Assembly: GCA_900552645.1 (NCBI GenBank)
Contig: USAN01000001.1
Span: 62,001 to 126,000 of the forward strand
Source: an uncultured Bacteroides sp.
GTDB lineage: Bacteria; Bacteroidota; Bacteroidia; Bacteroidales; Bacteroidaceae
Direction: 5' to 3'
DNA length: 64,000 nucleotides
In this document: positions 35,126-42,569 of the stretch, piece after piece
Layout of the letters: each line of letters opens with the position of its first letter
Numbering within the stretch: the stretch's first letter is position 1
Program-made: the position numbers and the translations under genes
The notes under the pieces: generated by a model
Databases searched by the model: none
Told to the model about the DNA's origin: nothing
What the model saw: the letters and a program-made list of their open reading frames with translations, nothing else

Positions 35126-37234
35126 TTAATCAAAGAAGTTCCATGAAATTCCTATTTTAAACATCTTTGGATTTATAGGATAATGCGGTGCAAGGAATGA
35201 ACGTGCATTTCCCGAACCCTGATTTATATGATACATCATAACGAATATTCTTGTTCGCTTAAGATGCAGATTGGCATATACGTTTACTATAGGATATGAA
35301 CCTATCTCAATTTTATTGTCGGGGTTCTGGTTATAGAACTGTCCAATAACAGGCGAGTAATCAGGCGCATAATATTTAGTGAAGTATCTTACATCAGCTC
35401 CAAGTTCTACGTGAAGAACTTTTTTTGCCAGTGCTGCACGAAGATAAAGGTTTCCGTACATAGATAGCTCGGGTAGTGGTAATACTTCATTGTCGCTTGA
35501 TTTTTGATATGCAATTTCTGCATCAAGATGGAATATTCCGGCACGCAATTTTTGGTTCAATATGGCACTGAATACCTGTATATTGTCTGTGCTTTGGCTT
35601 ACCTGAGCATTGTTTTTGTAATAACTTATGGTTGTTCCATCTGTGCCGTAAACCGGTACACTGGTGTTTGCCAAGTATGTAAAGTTCTTTATGTTTTCTA
35701 CTCCGGCGCGCAGGCTTGTGCCCAGTTTTTCTATATCAAGTCTTCCTTCAATGCGAGTTTTGAACTCTTTAGACAGATCATTGTTGTCCCACCAATAGTG
35801 CTTTGAGTGAAAATTGCGAAGGAAGAATACAGGATTCTGATTCCTTATGTAACCGTTTACCGATAGTTGTACGGTGTCCTTGAACAGTGGAAAGTTTAAA
35901 TCTCCCTTACCCTGTATGTTAAACTGTCCGGCATCTTCTCCTGTAAGTGCCAATTCGCCCAATACATTGTAATGAAATGTTTTTCCTTCTCTCTTTGACA
36001 GTTCACCACCTATCGATACTATATTTTCTGTATAATTTATATCTTTCCTTATTTTGCTTCCCGCTATTGTATCCTGAAGAGTGAAGTTACGGTACTCATA
36101 ACTTAAGAATGCAGTAAGTCCTGATTTTGCCCATTTATTGAAACCCTCAAGTAATGCAATCCCGAAAGTGTTCTTTACGTTAAGGTAGTTTATATTGTTT
36201 GTAGAATCATTGCCTAGATAGTTATGCTCGAAATATTTTTCGTTCTGTGCATTATCGTAAGATATGTACTTGCGTTTGTTGCCATCTACTCTTAATGTAT
36301 GAATAAAGCTTGTTACAGGTATGAATTTCCTTATTGTAATTACAGAATCCTTTTCTATTGTATCTTTTCTTTCCCTGTAAAATCCTAAATTATATCTTTG
36401 AGTAAGAAAACCATGATATCCTGTATTGTGGTTCCATATTTTGCCTAGGTTTGTAGGAATATCGTCCGATGCATACTCCTTCTTTCCTTCGGCCATGTCG
36501 AGTGGATTGGTTATGTAACGGTCGTCGGCTATACCTCCGTTCTCGGCCATTTTAAGATTGTCGGTGTTTAGTACTGCGTGCATGTTGTACTTGTCGCCCA
36601 TGTAGCTGGCAAATATACCTCCGTTAAATAGCGCTGTAGACTGGCTGTTGTACAGTCCGCGGCCATAAATGTAATCTATGTAAAATCCAATGCCGAAACG
36701 TTTGTTGGCATTTACCGAGAAGTACGATTTGAATCTCTCTTCACCATTGCGGCTACCTCCGCCTTTCCAATAAGATACGTTGGTGTATGGAGAAAGAGTA
36801 TTCATGAATTCAATCTTTTCGGGGCGCATTACGCTGAAATCGTATGGATCTGTAAAGAATTCCTGAGTAGGATCATTTCTGTCGAAGAATATGCGCGACA
36901 AACGTGGTGAGCCTAGGTTTCCCAAATAGTTGTATTGACCTAAGTAGCCTCCGGTGTCATTTGAATTTTGAAAACCGGCTTGCAACGTATCTACCGGAAC
37001 GTACTGAACGTTACCAAGACGATTGTCTATTTTCCATGTGAACAAACCTATTGGAATTGTATTAGCATCAACCACATTCGTCGTATCGATAGGGTTACCG
37101 TTACGATCATACTTATCTCTGTCCAATCCGCTTGAAGAGCTTCCCAATTGGTTGATAGTGCTATTGTTGAGTTGTGCTTGTAAAGATAACTGAATAGCGC
37201 ACAACAATAATAATAAGGTATATATCCTTCTCAT
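35126..37234 (-). CDS. Putative porin (PF14121-type outer membrane protein)
   Basis: 702 residues with signal peptide MRRIYTLLLLLCAIQLSLQA. The protein is composed almost wholly of amphipathic beta strands with Tyr/Asn-rich loops and ends FKIGISWNFFD. Recognisable family features are the N-terminal RIFFDRNDPTQEFFTDPYDFSV and the FNTLSPYTNVSYWKGGG-like segment of the Bacteroidetes putative porin family. It is the first gene of a probable transcript with the solute-binding protein. The -7 element lies only 8 bp before the ATG, so the mRNA may have almost no leader. Confidence 0.85.
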   Translation of the reverse strand: MRRIYTLLLLLCAIQLSLQAQLNNSTINQLGSSSSGLDRDKYDRNGNPIDTTNVVDANTIPIGLFTWKIDNRLGNVQYVPVDTLQAGFQNSNDTGGYLGQYNYLGNLGSPRLSRIFFDRNDPTQEFFTDPYDFSVMRPEKIEFMNTLSPYTNVSYWKGGGSRNGEERFKSYFSVNANKRFGIGFYIDYIYGRGLYNSQSTALFNGGIFASYMGDKYNMHAVLNTDNLKMAENGGIADDRYITNPLDMAEGKKEYASDDIPTNLGKIWNHNTGYHGFLTQRYNLGFYRERKDTIEKDSVITIRKFIPVTSFIHTLRVDGNKRKYISYDNAQNEKYFEHNYLGNDSTNNINYLNVKNTFGIALLEGFNKWAKSGLTAFLSYEYRNFTLQDTIAGSKIRKDINYTENIVSIGGELSKREGKTFHYNVLGELALTGEDAGQFNIQGKGDLNFPLFKDTVQLSVNGYIRNQNPVFFLRNFHSKHYWWDNNDLSKEFKTRIEGRLDIEKLGTSLRAGVENIKNFTYLANTSVPVYGTDGTTISYYKNNAQVSQSTDNIQVFSAILNQKLRAGIFHLDAEIAYQKSSDNEVLPLPELSMYGNLYLRAALAKKVLHVELGADVRYFTKYYAPDYSPVIGQFYNQNPDNKIEIGSYPIVNVYANLHLKRTRIFVMMYHINQGSGNARSFLAPHYPINPKMFKIGISWNFFD

Positions 37235-37242
37235 AATGGGGT

Positions 37243-37250
37243 CAAAGATA
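37243..37250 (-). promoter_or_regulatory. Predicted -7 element of the porin gene, next to the ATG
   Basis: The minus strand reads TATCTTTG, an exact TAnnTTTG match ending 8 bp before the start codon, which predicts a leaderless or near-leaderless transcript. Confidence 0.5.
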
Positions 37251-37263
37251 CAATATTAAAATA

Positions 37264-37304
37264 AAAAGGAGAAACTTTCTTTGTAAGAATGAATCTCCTT
37301 TCAT
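37264..37304 (-). terminator. Terminator of the kor operon
   Basis: Minus strand AAAGGAGA...TCTCCTTTTT with a roughly 20-nt loop lies about 20 bp beyond the gamma-subunit stop codon and before the porin promoter. Confidence 0.65.
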
Positions 37305-37323
37305 ATTTATTATAAAAAGCCGT

Positions 37324-37866
37324 TTACTGAGGTTTGATAATGTCCATACCAATCCTTATGGCCTCTTCATTCATTGGGATAAGTTTATGATGACGCTCTG
37401 GAAGTGTCTTCTTCAAAGCTTTTACCACACTCTCAATAGATACTATAGGAGCAAGTTTCAGCAATCCTCCCAGCACAATCATGTTGAAAGTCTTTGCCAT
37501 TCCTTTTTCGTTTGCAGTATCCATGGCATCTATGCGATATATCTTTATATCCTTGCGTGTAGGTGGTTCTATGATACCGTATCCGTCGTATATAAGAATT
37601 CCGCCCGGCTTAACCTTACTTTCGAATTTTGCAAGTGAAGGTTGGTTAAGTATGATGGCAGCATCGTATTTGCTCAGAATAGGAGAGGAGATACGTTCGT
37701 CGCTTATGATAACAGTTACGTTTGCTGTACCGCCTCGTTGTTCGGGACCATAAGCTGGCATCCATGTAACTTCTTTATCCTCCATTAATCCGGAATATGC
37801 AAGAATCTTACCCATGGACAAAACTCCTTGTCCGCCAAAACCGGCTATTATTATTTCTTCTTTCAT
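37324..37866 (-). CDS. korC: 2-oxoacid:ferredoxin oxidoreductase, gamma subunit
   Basis: 180 residues with the gamma-domain motif GFGGQGVLSMGKILAYSG and the PAYGPEQRGGTANV segment. It is the last gene of a six-gene cluster encoding a four-subunit 2-oxoacid:ferredoxin oxidoreductase. It starts 12 bp after the beta subunit. It is homologous to iorB elsewhere in the window, but is clearly a separate system. Confidence 0.92.
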   Translation of the reverse strand: MKEEIIIAGFGGQGVLSMGKILAYSGLMEDKEVTWMPAYGPEQRGGTANVTVIISDERISSPILSKYDAAIILNQPSLAKFESKVKPGGILIYDGYGIIEPPTRKDIKIYRIDAMDTANEKGMAKTFNMIVLGGLLKLAPIVSIESVVKALKKTLPERHHKLIPMNEEAIRIGMDIIKPQ

Positions 37867-37878
37867 AATTTCTGAATT

Positions 37879-38643
37879 TTATTCTTTGTCTTTTAAGTCG
37901 CCAACAGGATAGTATGGGAACATGTGTTCCTGCATCCATTTGTTTGATGCATCAGGAGACATCTTCCAACCCGAGTTGCAGGTAGAAACTATCTCGACAA
38001 GATTTGAACCTTTGCCTGCCATTGAATTCTCGAATGCCTTGCGTATAGCCTTCTTGGCTTTTCTAATTGCAGGAACTGTCTCTACAGACTGGCGTGTAAC
38101 ATAAGCTGTACCTTCCAGAGTAGCTGCAATTTCTGTCATTTTAAGAGGATATCCGTGCAAATGTACATCGCGACCGTAAGGACATGTAGCAGTCTTCATT
38201 CCTACAAGGGTAGTAGGAGCCATCTGACCGCCGGTCATTCCATAAATGGCGTTATTTATGAATATAATGGTTATGTTTTCGCCTCTATTCAAAGCATGTA
38301 TTGTTTCGGCTGTACCTATACAAGCCAAATCGCCATCTCCCTGATATGTAAACACAAGTTTACCGGGCCATAGGCGCTTTATTGCAGTTGCCACTGCAGG
38401 CGCACGTCCATGAGCAGCTTCCTGCCAGTCAATGTCAAGATAATTGTATGCAAATACTGCGCATCCTACAGGCGATACGCCTACTGTCTTATCTTCCATA
38501 CCCATTTCCTCTATAACTTCGGCAATGAGCTTATGTACTACTCCATGACTACATCCCGGGCAGTAATGCATAGGATTGTCATTCATCAAAGTAGGTTTTT
38601 TATAAACCAGATTTTCGGCTTTTATTATTTCTTCTTTTGTCAT
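37879..38643 (-). CDS. korB: 2-oxoacid:ferredoxin oxidoreductase, beta (TPP) subunit
   Basis: 254-residue TPP-binding subunit. The cluster-adjacent motif HYCPGCSHG is at about residues 27-35. The TPP/Mg motif is YQGDGDLACIGTAETIHALNRGENITIIFINN (GDGD...N type), then YGMTGGQ. It catalyses the oxidative decarboxylation step with KorA. The best guess for the substrate is 2-oxoglutarate (KorB) or branched-chain 2-oxoacids (VorA-type); sequence alone does not decide. Confidence 0.92.
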   Translation of the reverse strand: MTKEEIIKAENLVYKKPTLMNDNPMHYCPGCSHGVVHKLIAEVIEEMGMEDKTVGVSPVGCAVFAYNYLDIDWQEAAHGRAPAVATAIKRLWPGKLVFTYQGDGDLACIGTAETIHALNRGENITIIFINNAIYGMTGGQMAPTTLVGMKTATCPYGRDVHLHGYPLKMTEIAATLEGTAYVTRQSVETVPAIRKAKKAIRKAFENSMAGKGSNLVEIVSTCNSGWKMSPDASNKWMQEHMFPYYPVGDLKDKE

Positions 38644-38661
38644 AAATACTTCTCCTTAACA

Positions 38662-38829
38662 TTAACGCATGAACCGTAGAAAGAATTCTACAAGCTTGAC
38701 AAATATTGCGGCTGCACATACATAGATGAATATCTTGAAATCGCTGGCGGCAAAATATGTAATTATGGCTGCCAATGCAAGCACCATAAAAACTATATTC
38801 AGTATATTTCTGATCAAGTCGGTATTCAT
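38662..38829 (-). CDS. 55-residue membrane protein inside the kor operon
   Basis: A minus-strand ORF from ATG 38829 to TAA at 38662 encodes MNTDLIRNILNIVFMVLALA followed by a second hydrophobic stretch (FKIFIYVCAAAIFVKLVEFF). That gives two predicted membrane helices and a basic C-terminus (LRFMR). It fits exactly between the alpha subunit (7 bp gap) and the beta subunit (18 bp gap), so it is almost certainly translated with them. I know no function. It could recruit the otherwise soluble oxidoreductase to the membrane, but that is speculation. Confidence 0.8.
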   Translation of the reverse strand: MNTDLIRNILNIVFMVLALAAIITYFAASDFKIFIYVCAAAIFVKLVEFFLRFMR

Positions 38830-38836
38830 GGGATGT

Positions 38837-39919
38837 TTATTTAATAAGTTTTTCTTTTAGTGCCTTTACTACTTCATCGGGATCGGGAACGATACCTCCC
38901 AGGCGGCCGAAGAATTCGACAGGAACTTTGCATTCTACTGCCAAGCGTACATCTTCTACCATTTGACCGGCATTAAGCTCTACTGTAAGGATGCCTTTTA
39001 CCTGTTTTGCTCTTTTTGCAATCTCTTTAGAAGGGAAAGGCCATAGAGTAATAGGACGAAGAAGTCCCACTTTTATGCCTTCTGCACGGGCTGTTTCGAC
39101 AGCTTTCTGTGCTATTCGCGAACTCGATCCGAATGCTACTATAAGGTATTCGGCGTCTTCGCACTCTATCTCTTCATATCTTACTTCATTCTCCTGAATC
39201 TCGGCATACTTCTCCTGAAGATGTATGTTGCGTTTCTCCATTTCGGCAGGATCCAGTTCAAGAGAGGTTATTATGTTAGGTTTGCGATTGTTGGTTTTTC
39301 CGGTAGTAGCCCATGGACAACGTGCAATAACTTCTTCGTCGCTAAGACGTTCTTTCTGTTCGGGAAGCACTACTTTTTCCATCATCTGACCTATAACGCC
39401 ATCGGCAATTATAATAGCCGGATTGCGATATTTGAAAGCTAAGTCGAAACCCAACTGCACAAAATCGGCCATTTCCTGAACCGATGCAGGAGCAAGGGCT
39501 ATAAGGCGATAGTCGCCGTGACCGCCACCTTTTACTGTTTGGAAATAATCGGCCTGACTTGGCTGGATTGTTCCTAAACCGGGACCTCCGCGCATTACAT
39601 TTACTATAAGACAAGGGAGTTCGGCTCCTGCAATATACGAAATACCTTCCTGCTTAAGACTTACGCCCGGGCTTGATGATGATGTCATTACCATCTTTCC
39701 GCTTCCTGCACCTCCATAAACCATGTTTATGGCCGCTACTTCGCTTTCGGCCTGCACAACAACCATACCTGTGGTTTCCCAAGGTTTTTCATCGGCAAGT
39801 GTTTCCAATATTTCTGACTGAGGAGTAATGGGATATCCAAAGTAGCCGTCCACGCCAATTCTTATAGCGGCACGAGCTATGGCTTCATTACCCTTCATTA
39901 AAACTACTTCTTTTGCCAT
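38837..39919 (-). CDS. korA: 2-oxoacid:ferredoxin oxidoreductase, alpha subunit
   Basis: 360 residues beginning MAKEVVLMKGNEAIARAAIRIGVDGYFGYPITPQSE, the pyrimidine-binding domain of KorA/VorB. GAGSGKMVMTSSSSPGVSLKQEGISY and RGGPGLGTIQPSQADYFQ are family motifs. The C-terminal domain starts near 245. It starts 11 bp after the ferredoxin gene stop. Confidence 0.92.
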   Translation of the reverse strand: MAKEVVLMKGNEAIARAAIRIGVDGYFGYPITPQSEILETLADEKPWETTGMVVVQAESEVAAINMVYGGAGSGKMVMTSSSSPGVSLKQEGISYIAGAELPCLIVNVMRGGPGLGTIQPSQADYFQTVKGGGHGDYRLIALAPASVQEMADFVQLGFDLAFKYRNPAIIIADGVIGQMMEKVVLPEQKERLSDEEVIARCPWATTGKTNNRKPNIITSLELDPAEMEKRNIHLQEKYAEIQENEVRYEEIECEDAEYLIVAFGSSSRIAQKAVETARAEGIKVGLLRPITLWPFPSKEIAKRAKQVKGILTVELNAGQMVEDVRLAVECKVPVEFFGRLGGIVPDPDEVVKALKEKLIK

Positions 39920-39930
39920 ATTTCAAAAAA

Positions 39931-40158
39931 TTATTGTTTTACTTTATAAACTGCAATACATCCGTCAGGACATACGATAGCACATGAGGCACAACCTATG
40001 CAAGCATCTTCCAATACTGCTTCGGCAAATCTATACCCCTTTTTGTTTACTTCTTTTGTTGTTAATGAAATTACATTTACGGGACACGCAACAGCACATA
40101 GGTTACATCCTTTGCAACGTTCCGTATCGACTACAATTGCACCTTTGATTTTAGCCAT
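39931..40158 (-). CDS. korD: 2[4Fe-4S] ferredoxin subunit of the 2-oxoacid oxidoreductase
   Basis: 75 residues from ATG 40158, containing two clusters of C-x2-C-x2-C-x3-CP: CKGCNLCAVACP and CIGCASCAIVCP. It is the delta-type electron-transfer subunit for KorABC. A longer frame to 40230 would overlap the upstream TPR gene and adds no ferredoxin sequence, so the internal ATG (MAKIKGAIVV) is used. Confidence 0.92.
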   Translation of the reverse strand: MAKIKGAIVVDTERCKGCNLCAVACPVNVISLTTKEVNKKGYRFAEAVLEDACIGCASCAIVCPDGCIAVYKVKQ

Positions 40159-40168
40159 AGGTTTGTTA

Positions 40169-40453
40169 TTATTGATTATACATGTCTTTGTTATAAAAAT
40201 TAAGAATATCCATAAGCATGTCGCGGGCATGAACAGCCGGACTATCAGGATTTAAAGAAATAGCTTCCAGATAATTGTTAAGTGCAAGTTGCCAATTACC
40301 CATTTTTCTATAAATATTTCCTAACAGATAATAAGCTTCATCCTTGTATTCTTCATTTTCAGTATTATTGATTAAAGCGGAAAGCATATCGATTGCCGTC
40401 TCTGCATCTCCTCTCTCTATAATCTTTTTAATCTCTGATAATTGCTCTATCAT
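40169..40453 (-). CDS. Small TPR protein heading the kor operon
   Basis: 94 residues from ATG 40453 (MIEQLSEIKKIIERGDAETA), with at least one complete TPR (DEAYYLLGNIYRKMGNWQLA, then ALNNYLEAISLNPDS). It lies 10 bp upstream of the ferredoxin gene. A TAnnTTTG element lies 28-36 bp upstream of the ATG. Its constant place in front of the enzyme genes suggests a role in assembly or regulation of the complex; this is inference. Confidence 0.82.
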   Translation of the reverse strand: MIEQLSEIKKIIERGDAETAIDMLSALINNTENEEYKDEAYYLLGNIYRKMGNWQLALNNYLEAISLNPDSPAVHARDMLMDILNFYNKDMYNQ

Positions 40454-40481
40454 ATAGCCTTTTATTATCATTTAGTTTGTG

Positions 40482-40489
40482 CAAAGATA
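40482..40489 (-). promoter_or_regulatory. Predicted -7 element of the kor operon
   Basis: The minus strand reads TATCTTTG, 28 bp before the TPR start, and would drive all six genes leftward. Confidence 0.55.
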
Positions 40490-40957
40490 CTCTTTATTTG
40501 CAATTATAGCCTTAAAAGGGGTAAAAAATAGCATAATATATTAAATTTAGATTAAAAATAAGTGGGTTTGTATTGGACTGGTTACATATTGATGATATCA
40601 AGTAATTCAAATGCAAATCATTATGTATTCTTTTTTATCTTACGGTATAAAGGGATAAGATAATTTGATTTTTTTATAATAAAAGATTAATAAATAATTT
40701 ATCATAAATATGTTATGTGTAATCGTGACGTAGTGTGAATGATCTGGATGGAAATGTTATGCGTAATGGGTTGGATGTTACGGTGTTATGTATGTAAAGG
40801 TGTGGGATATATTTTTATAAAAATAAAATCTGTGAAAAGTGGCAATTTTATGGCGTTCAAATATATTTTTATGGCCATCAATTATAAATTGATGGCCATA
40901 AAATAAAAATCGAACGCGGTCGATTGACGTTTTTTTTTAATATATATGGGTGTATTT
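40490..40957. other. Long intergenic region with TGTTATG repeats and a hairpin
   Basis: A gap of about 470 bp without a gene. TGTTATGTGTAAT at 40711 and TGTTATGCGTAAT at 40755 are near-identical direct repeats. Further TGTTAYG copies are at 40776 and 40784. A long hairpin occupies 40853-40917. Confidence 0.5.
40853..40917. terminator. Long hairpin downstream of the DUF4468 gene
   Basis: A perfect 16-bp stem (TTTATGGCCATCAATT at 40868-40883 against 40887-40902) with a 3-nt loop is extended by GCGTTC/GAACGC at 40853 and 40912. It lies 40 bp beyond the leftward gene's stop and probably terminates it. Confidence 0.65.
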
Positions 40958-41980
40958 TTATTTCTTTACTATTTCTCCTATATACATGTTGTAACTTTTG
41001 GCTGCATCGTTCTTGGCATTCATTTTATTTGCTTCTGTTCCTGATAATGGCTGTTGCGATATTTTTTTGCACTTTATTGTCATTACAGGATTAGAATTTG
41101 CGCCATTATAAAATGAAATAGTATAGTTGTCGCTTTGATTAAGAAGCATGTTGGCCATAGTTTTCTGAGTGTCAATGACACAGAAAGATACTTCCTTGCC
41201 AAATATCTGACCAAAACCTCCCCAGCATTCCTTCGCTATTTCTATATTCTCATCATTACCTGCCGTTATGGTGATGCGTGTAGCACTTGCTATAATATTA
41301 TCTGGTGTAGCTGTTATTGTGGTTGCCGGAACAGTAGGTGTTGCCGGAACTATTTTTGTCATCGGTGCCACCGTTTCGGCTGTTACCGGTACCTTGTTAA
41401 CACCTTTGGCTATAAGTAAATCGCCTATAGCCGATTGTGCTGATTTGAATAGTTCATCTTTCAAGTCGATTGTCTTACGACGAAACTTTCCGCATATAGG
41501 TGCAAGTTTGCTCTTCGACTTGTTAAGTGCCATTTCATCCGAAATCCACTCTTCTGCACTGTATTTGTCGCCACCGTCGCGCGCTTCATCGTACCAGTAG
41601 CGTATTCTGGTCATCTCAAGATTACACTTTCCTGGTTTGCAGTTTATTAGTAGCTGATAATATATTCTAGTCCTATCCAAAGATAGTGCCGATGAAGAGA
41701 ATACCATGTATTCTTCACCCGATACGGCAATATCGCCTGTGCTTTTATCGGTAAAAACTATGCGTGCATTCATTTTGTTGGTTGGTACAAATCTTGACTG
41801 TGCCCATTTAAGCATTGTGTCGTAAATTTCTTCCTGAGATAGTGAAGGAGCCTGTATTTCGGTATCGAATGTAATCCTTCCGTCTTTCTGAGTGATGGCT
41901 CCCGATAGGTATTTTTCATCAGTCTGTCCCATTACAATTGCAGGGACGAACATAAGTAGAATGAGTAGTAATTTATTCAT
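40958..41980 (-). CDS. DUF4468 domain secreted protein
   Basis: 340 residues with signal peptide (MNKLLLILLMFVPAIVMG then Gln). Residues about 28-130 match DUF4468, a TBP-like fold found in Bacteroidetes (EIQAPSLSQEEIYDTMLKWAQSRF; then RIYYQLLINCKPGKCNLEMTRIRYWY). A Pro/Thr/Val/Ala-rich linker (about 205-235) leads to a C-terminal domain (about 240-325) of unknown function. A -7 element, TATATTTG (minus strand), is at 42008-42015. Confidence 0.82.
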   Translation of the reverse strand: MNKLLLILLMFVPAIVMGQTDEKYLSGAITQKDGRITFDTEIQAPSLSQEEIYDTMLKWAQSRFVPTNKMNARIVFTDKSTGDIAVSGEEYMVFSSSALSLDRTRIYYQLLINCKPGKCNLEMTRIRYWYDEARDGGDKYSAEEWISDEMALNKSKSKLAPICGKFRRKTIDLKDELFKSAQSAIGDLLIAKGVNKVPVTAETVAPMTKIVPATPTVPATTITATPDNIIASATRITITAGNDENIEIAKECWGGFGQIFGKEVSFCVIDTQKTMANMLLNQSDNYTISFYNGANSNPVMTIKCKKISQQPLSGTEANKMNAKNDAAKSYNMYIGEIVKK

Positions 41981-42007
41981 AGTAATTTTAATTAGTTTTC
42001 ATTCGGA

Positions 42008-42015
42008 CAAATATA
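42008..42015 (-). promoter_or_regulatory. Predicted -7 element of the DUF4468 gene
   Basis: The minus strand reads TATATTTG, 27 bp before the start codon. Confidence 0.45.
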
Positions 42016-42069
42016 ATGATAAAATATTAAAATAAATTTCAAGACCGAAATATTAGCTATAATTATAGA

Positions 42070-42107
42070 AAAAGAGACCGATTCATTAAGTGAACCGGTC
42101 TCTTTGT
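42070..42107 (-). terminator. Terminator after rpiB
   Basis: Fifteen-bp stem (AAAGAGACCGATTCA against TGAACCGGTCTCTTT, one mismatch) with a 5-nt loop, 19 bp after the rpiB stop. Confidence 0.85.
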
Positions 42108-42125
42108 ATAATTATTGAATTGGAT

Positions 42126-42569
42126 TTAAATATGATTCAATGGAATCTTTGCAATTCGTGCTGCATGTCTTCCTCCTTCGAAAGGAGTATTAAAGAACTC
42201 TTCAAGTATTTTTGTCGCAGTTTCCTGGTCAATGAATCGTCCCGGCATAACCAAAACGTTTGCATCGTTATGCTGACGTGCAAGGTGTGCTATTTCGGGA
42301 ATCCAGCAAAGTGCTGCACGTATGCCCTGATGCTTATTCAGTGTCATACTTATTCCTTCTCCGCTTCCGCATATAGCAATACCAGGATAACATTCGCCAG
42401 CTTCTACAGCATATCCCAAAGGATGAGCGAAGTCTGCATAGTCACAGCTTTCTGTGCTGCATGTTCCAAAATCCTTGAAAGTGTATCCTTTTGATTCGAG
42501 CCACTCTTTTACAAATTCCTTCAATTCATATCCGGCATGATCTGATGCCAGACCAATAGTTTTTATCAT
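42126..42569 (-). CDS. rpiB: Ribose 5-phosphate isomerase B
   Basis: 147 residues beginning MIKTIGLASDHAGYELK. It has the catalytic Cys in the ICGSGEGISMTLNKHQGIRAA block (about residue 66 onward), where the proton-transfer Cys sits in CGSG, and HNDANVLVMPGR. It interconverts ribose 5-phosphate and ribulose 5-phosphate. Its start overlaps the transketolase stop by 4 bp, so the two are translationally coupled. It serves the pentose phosphate step after arabinose is converted to xylulose 5-phosphate. Confidence 0.95.
   Translation of the reverse strand: MIKTIGLASDHAGYELKEFVKEWLESKGYTFKDFGTCSTESCDYADFAHPLGYAVEAGECYPGIAICGSGEGISMTLNKHQGIRAALCWIPEIAHLARQHNDANVLVMPGRFIDQETATKILEEFFNTPFEGGRHAARIAKIPLNHI

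Noticed and set aside
37324..40158. Naming the substrate of the four-subunit oxidoreductase as strictly 2-oxoglutarate.
   Set aside because: Kor and Vor types are close; residues that decide substrate cannot be judged by eye, so the kor symbols are by best resemblance.
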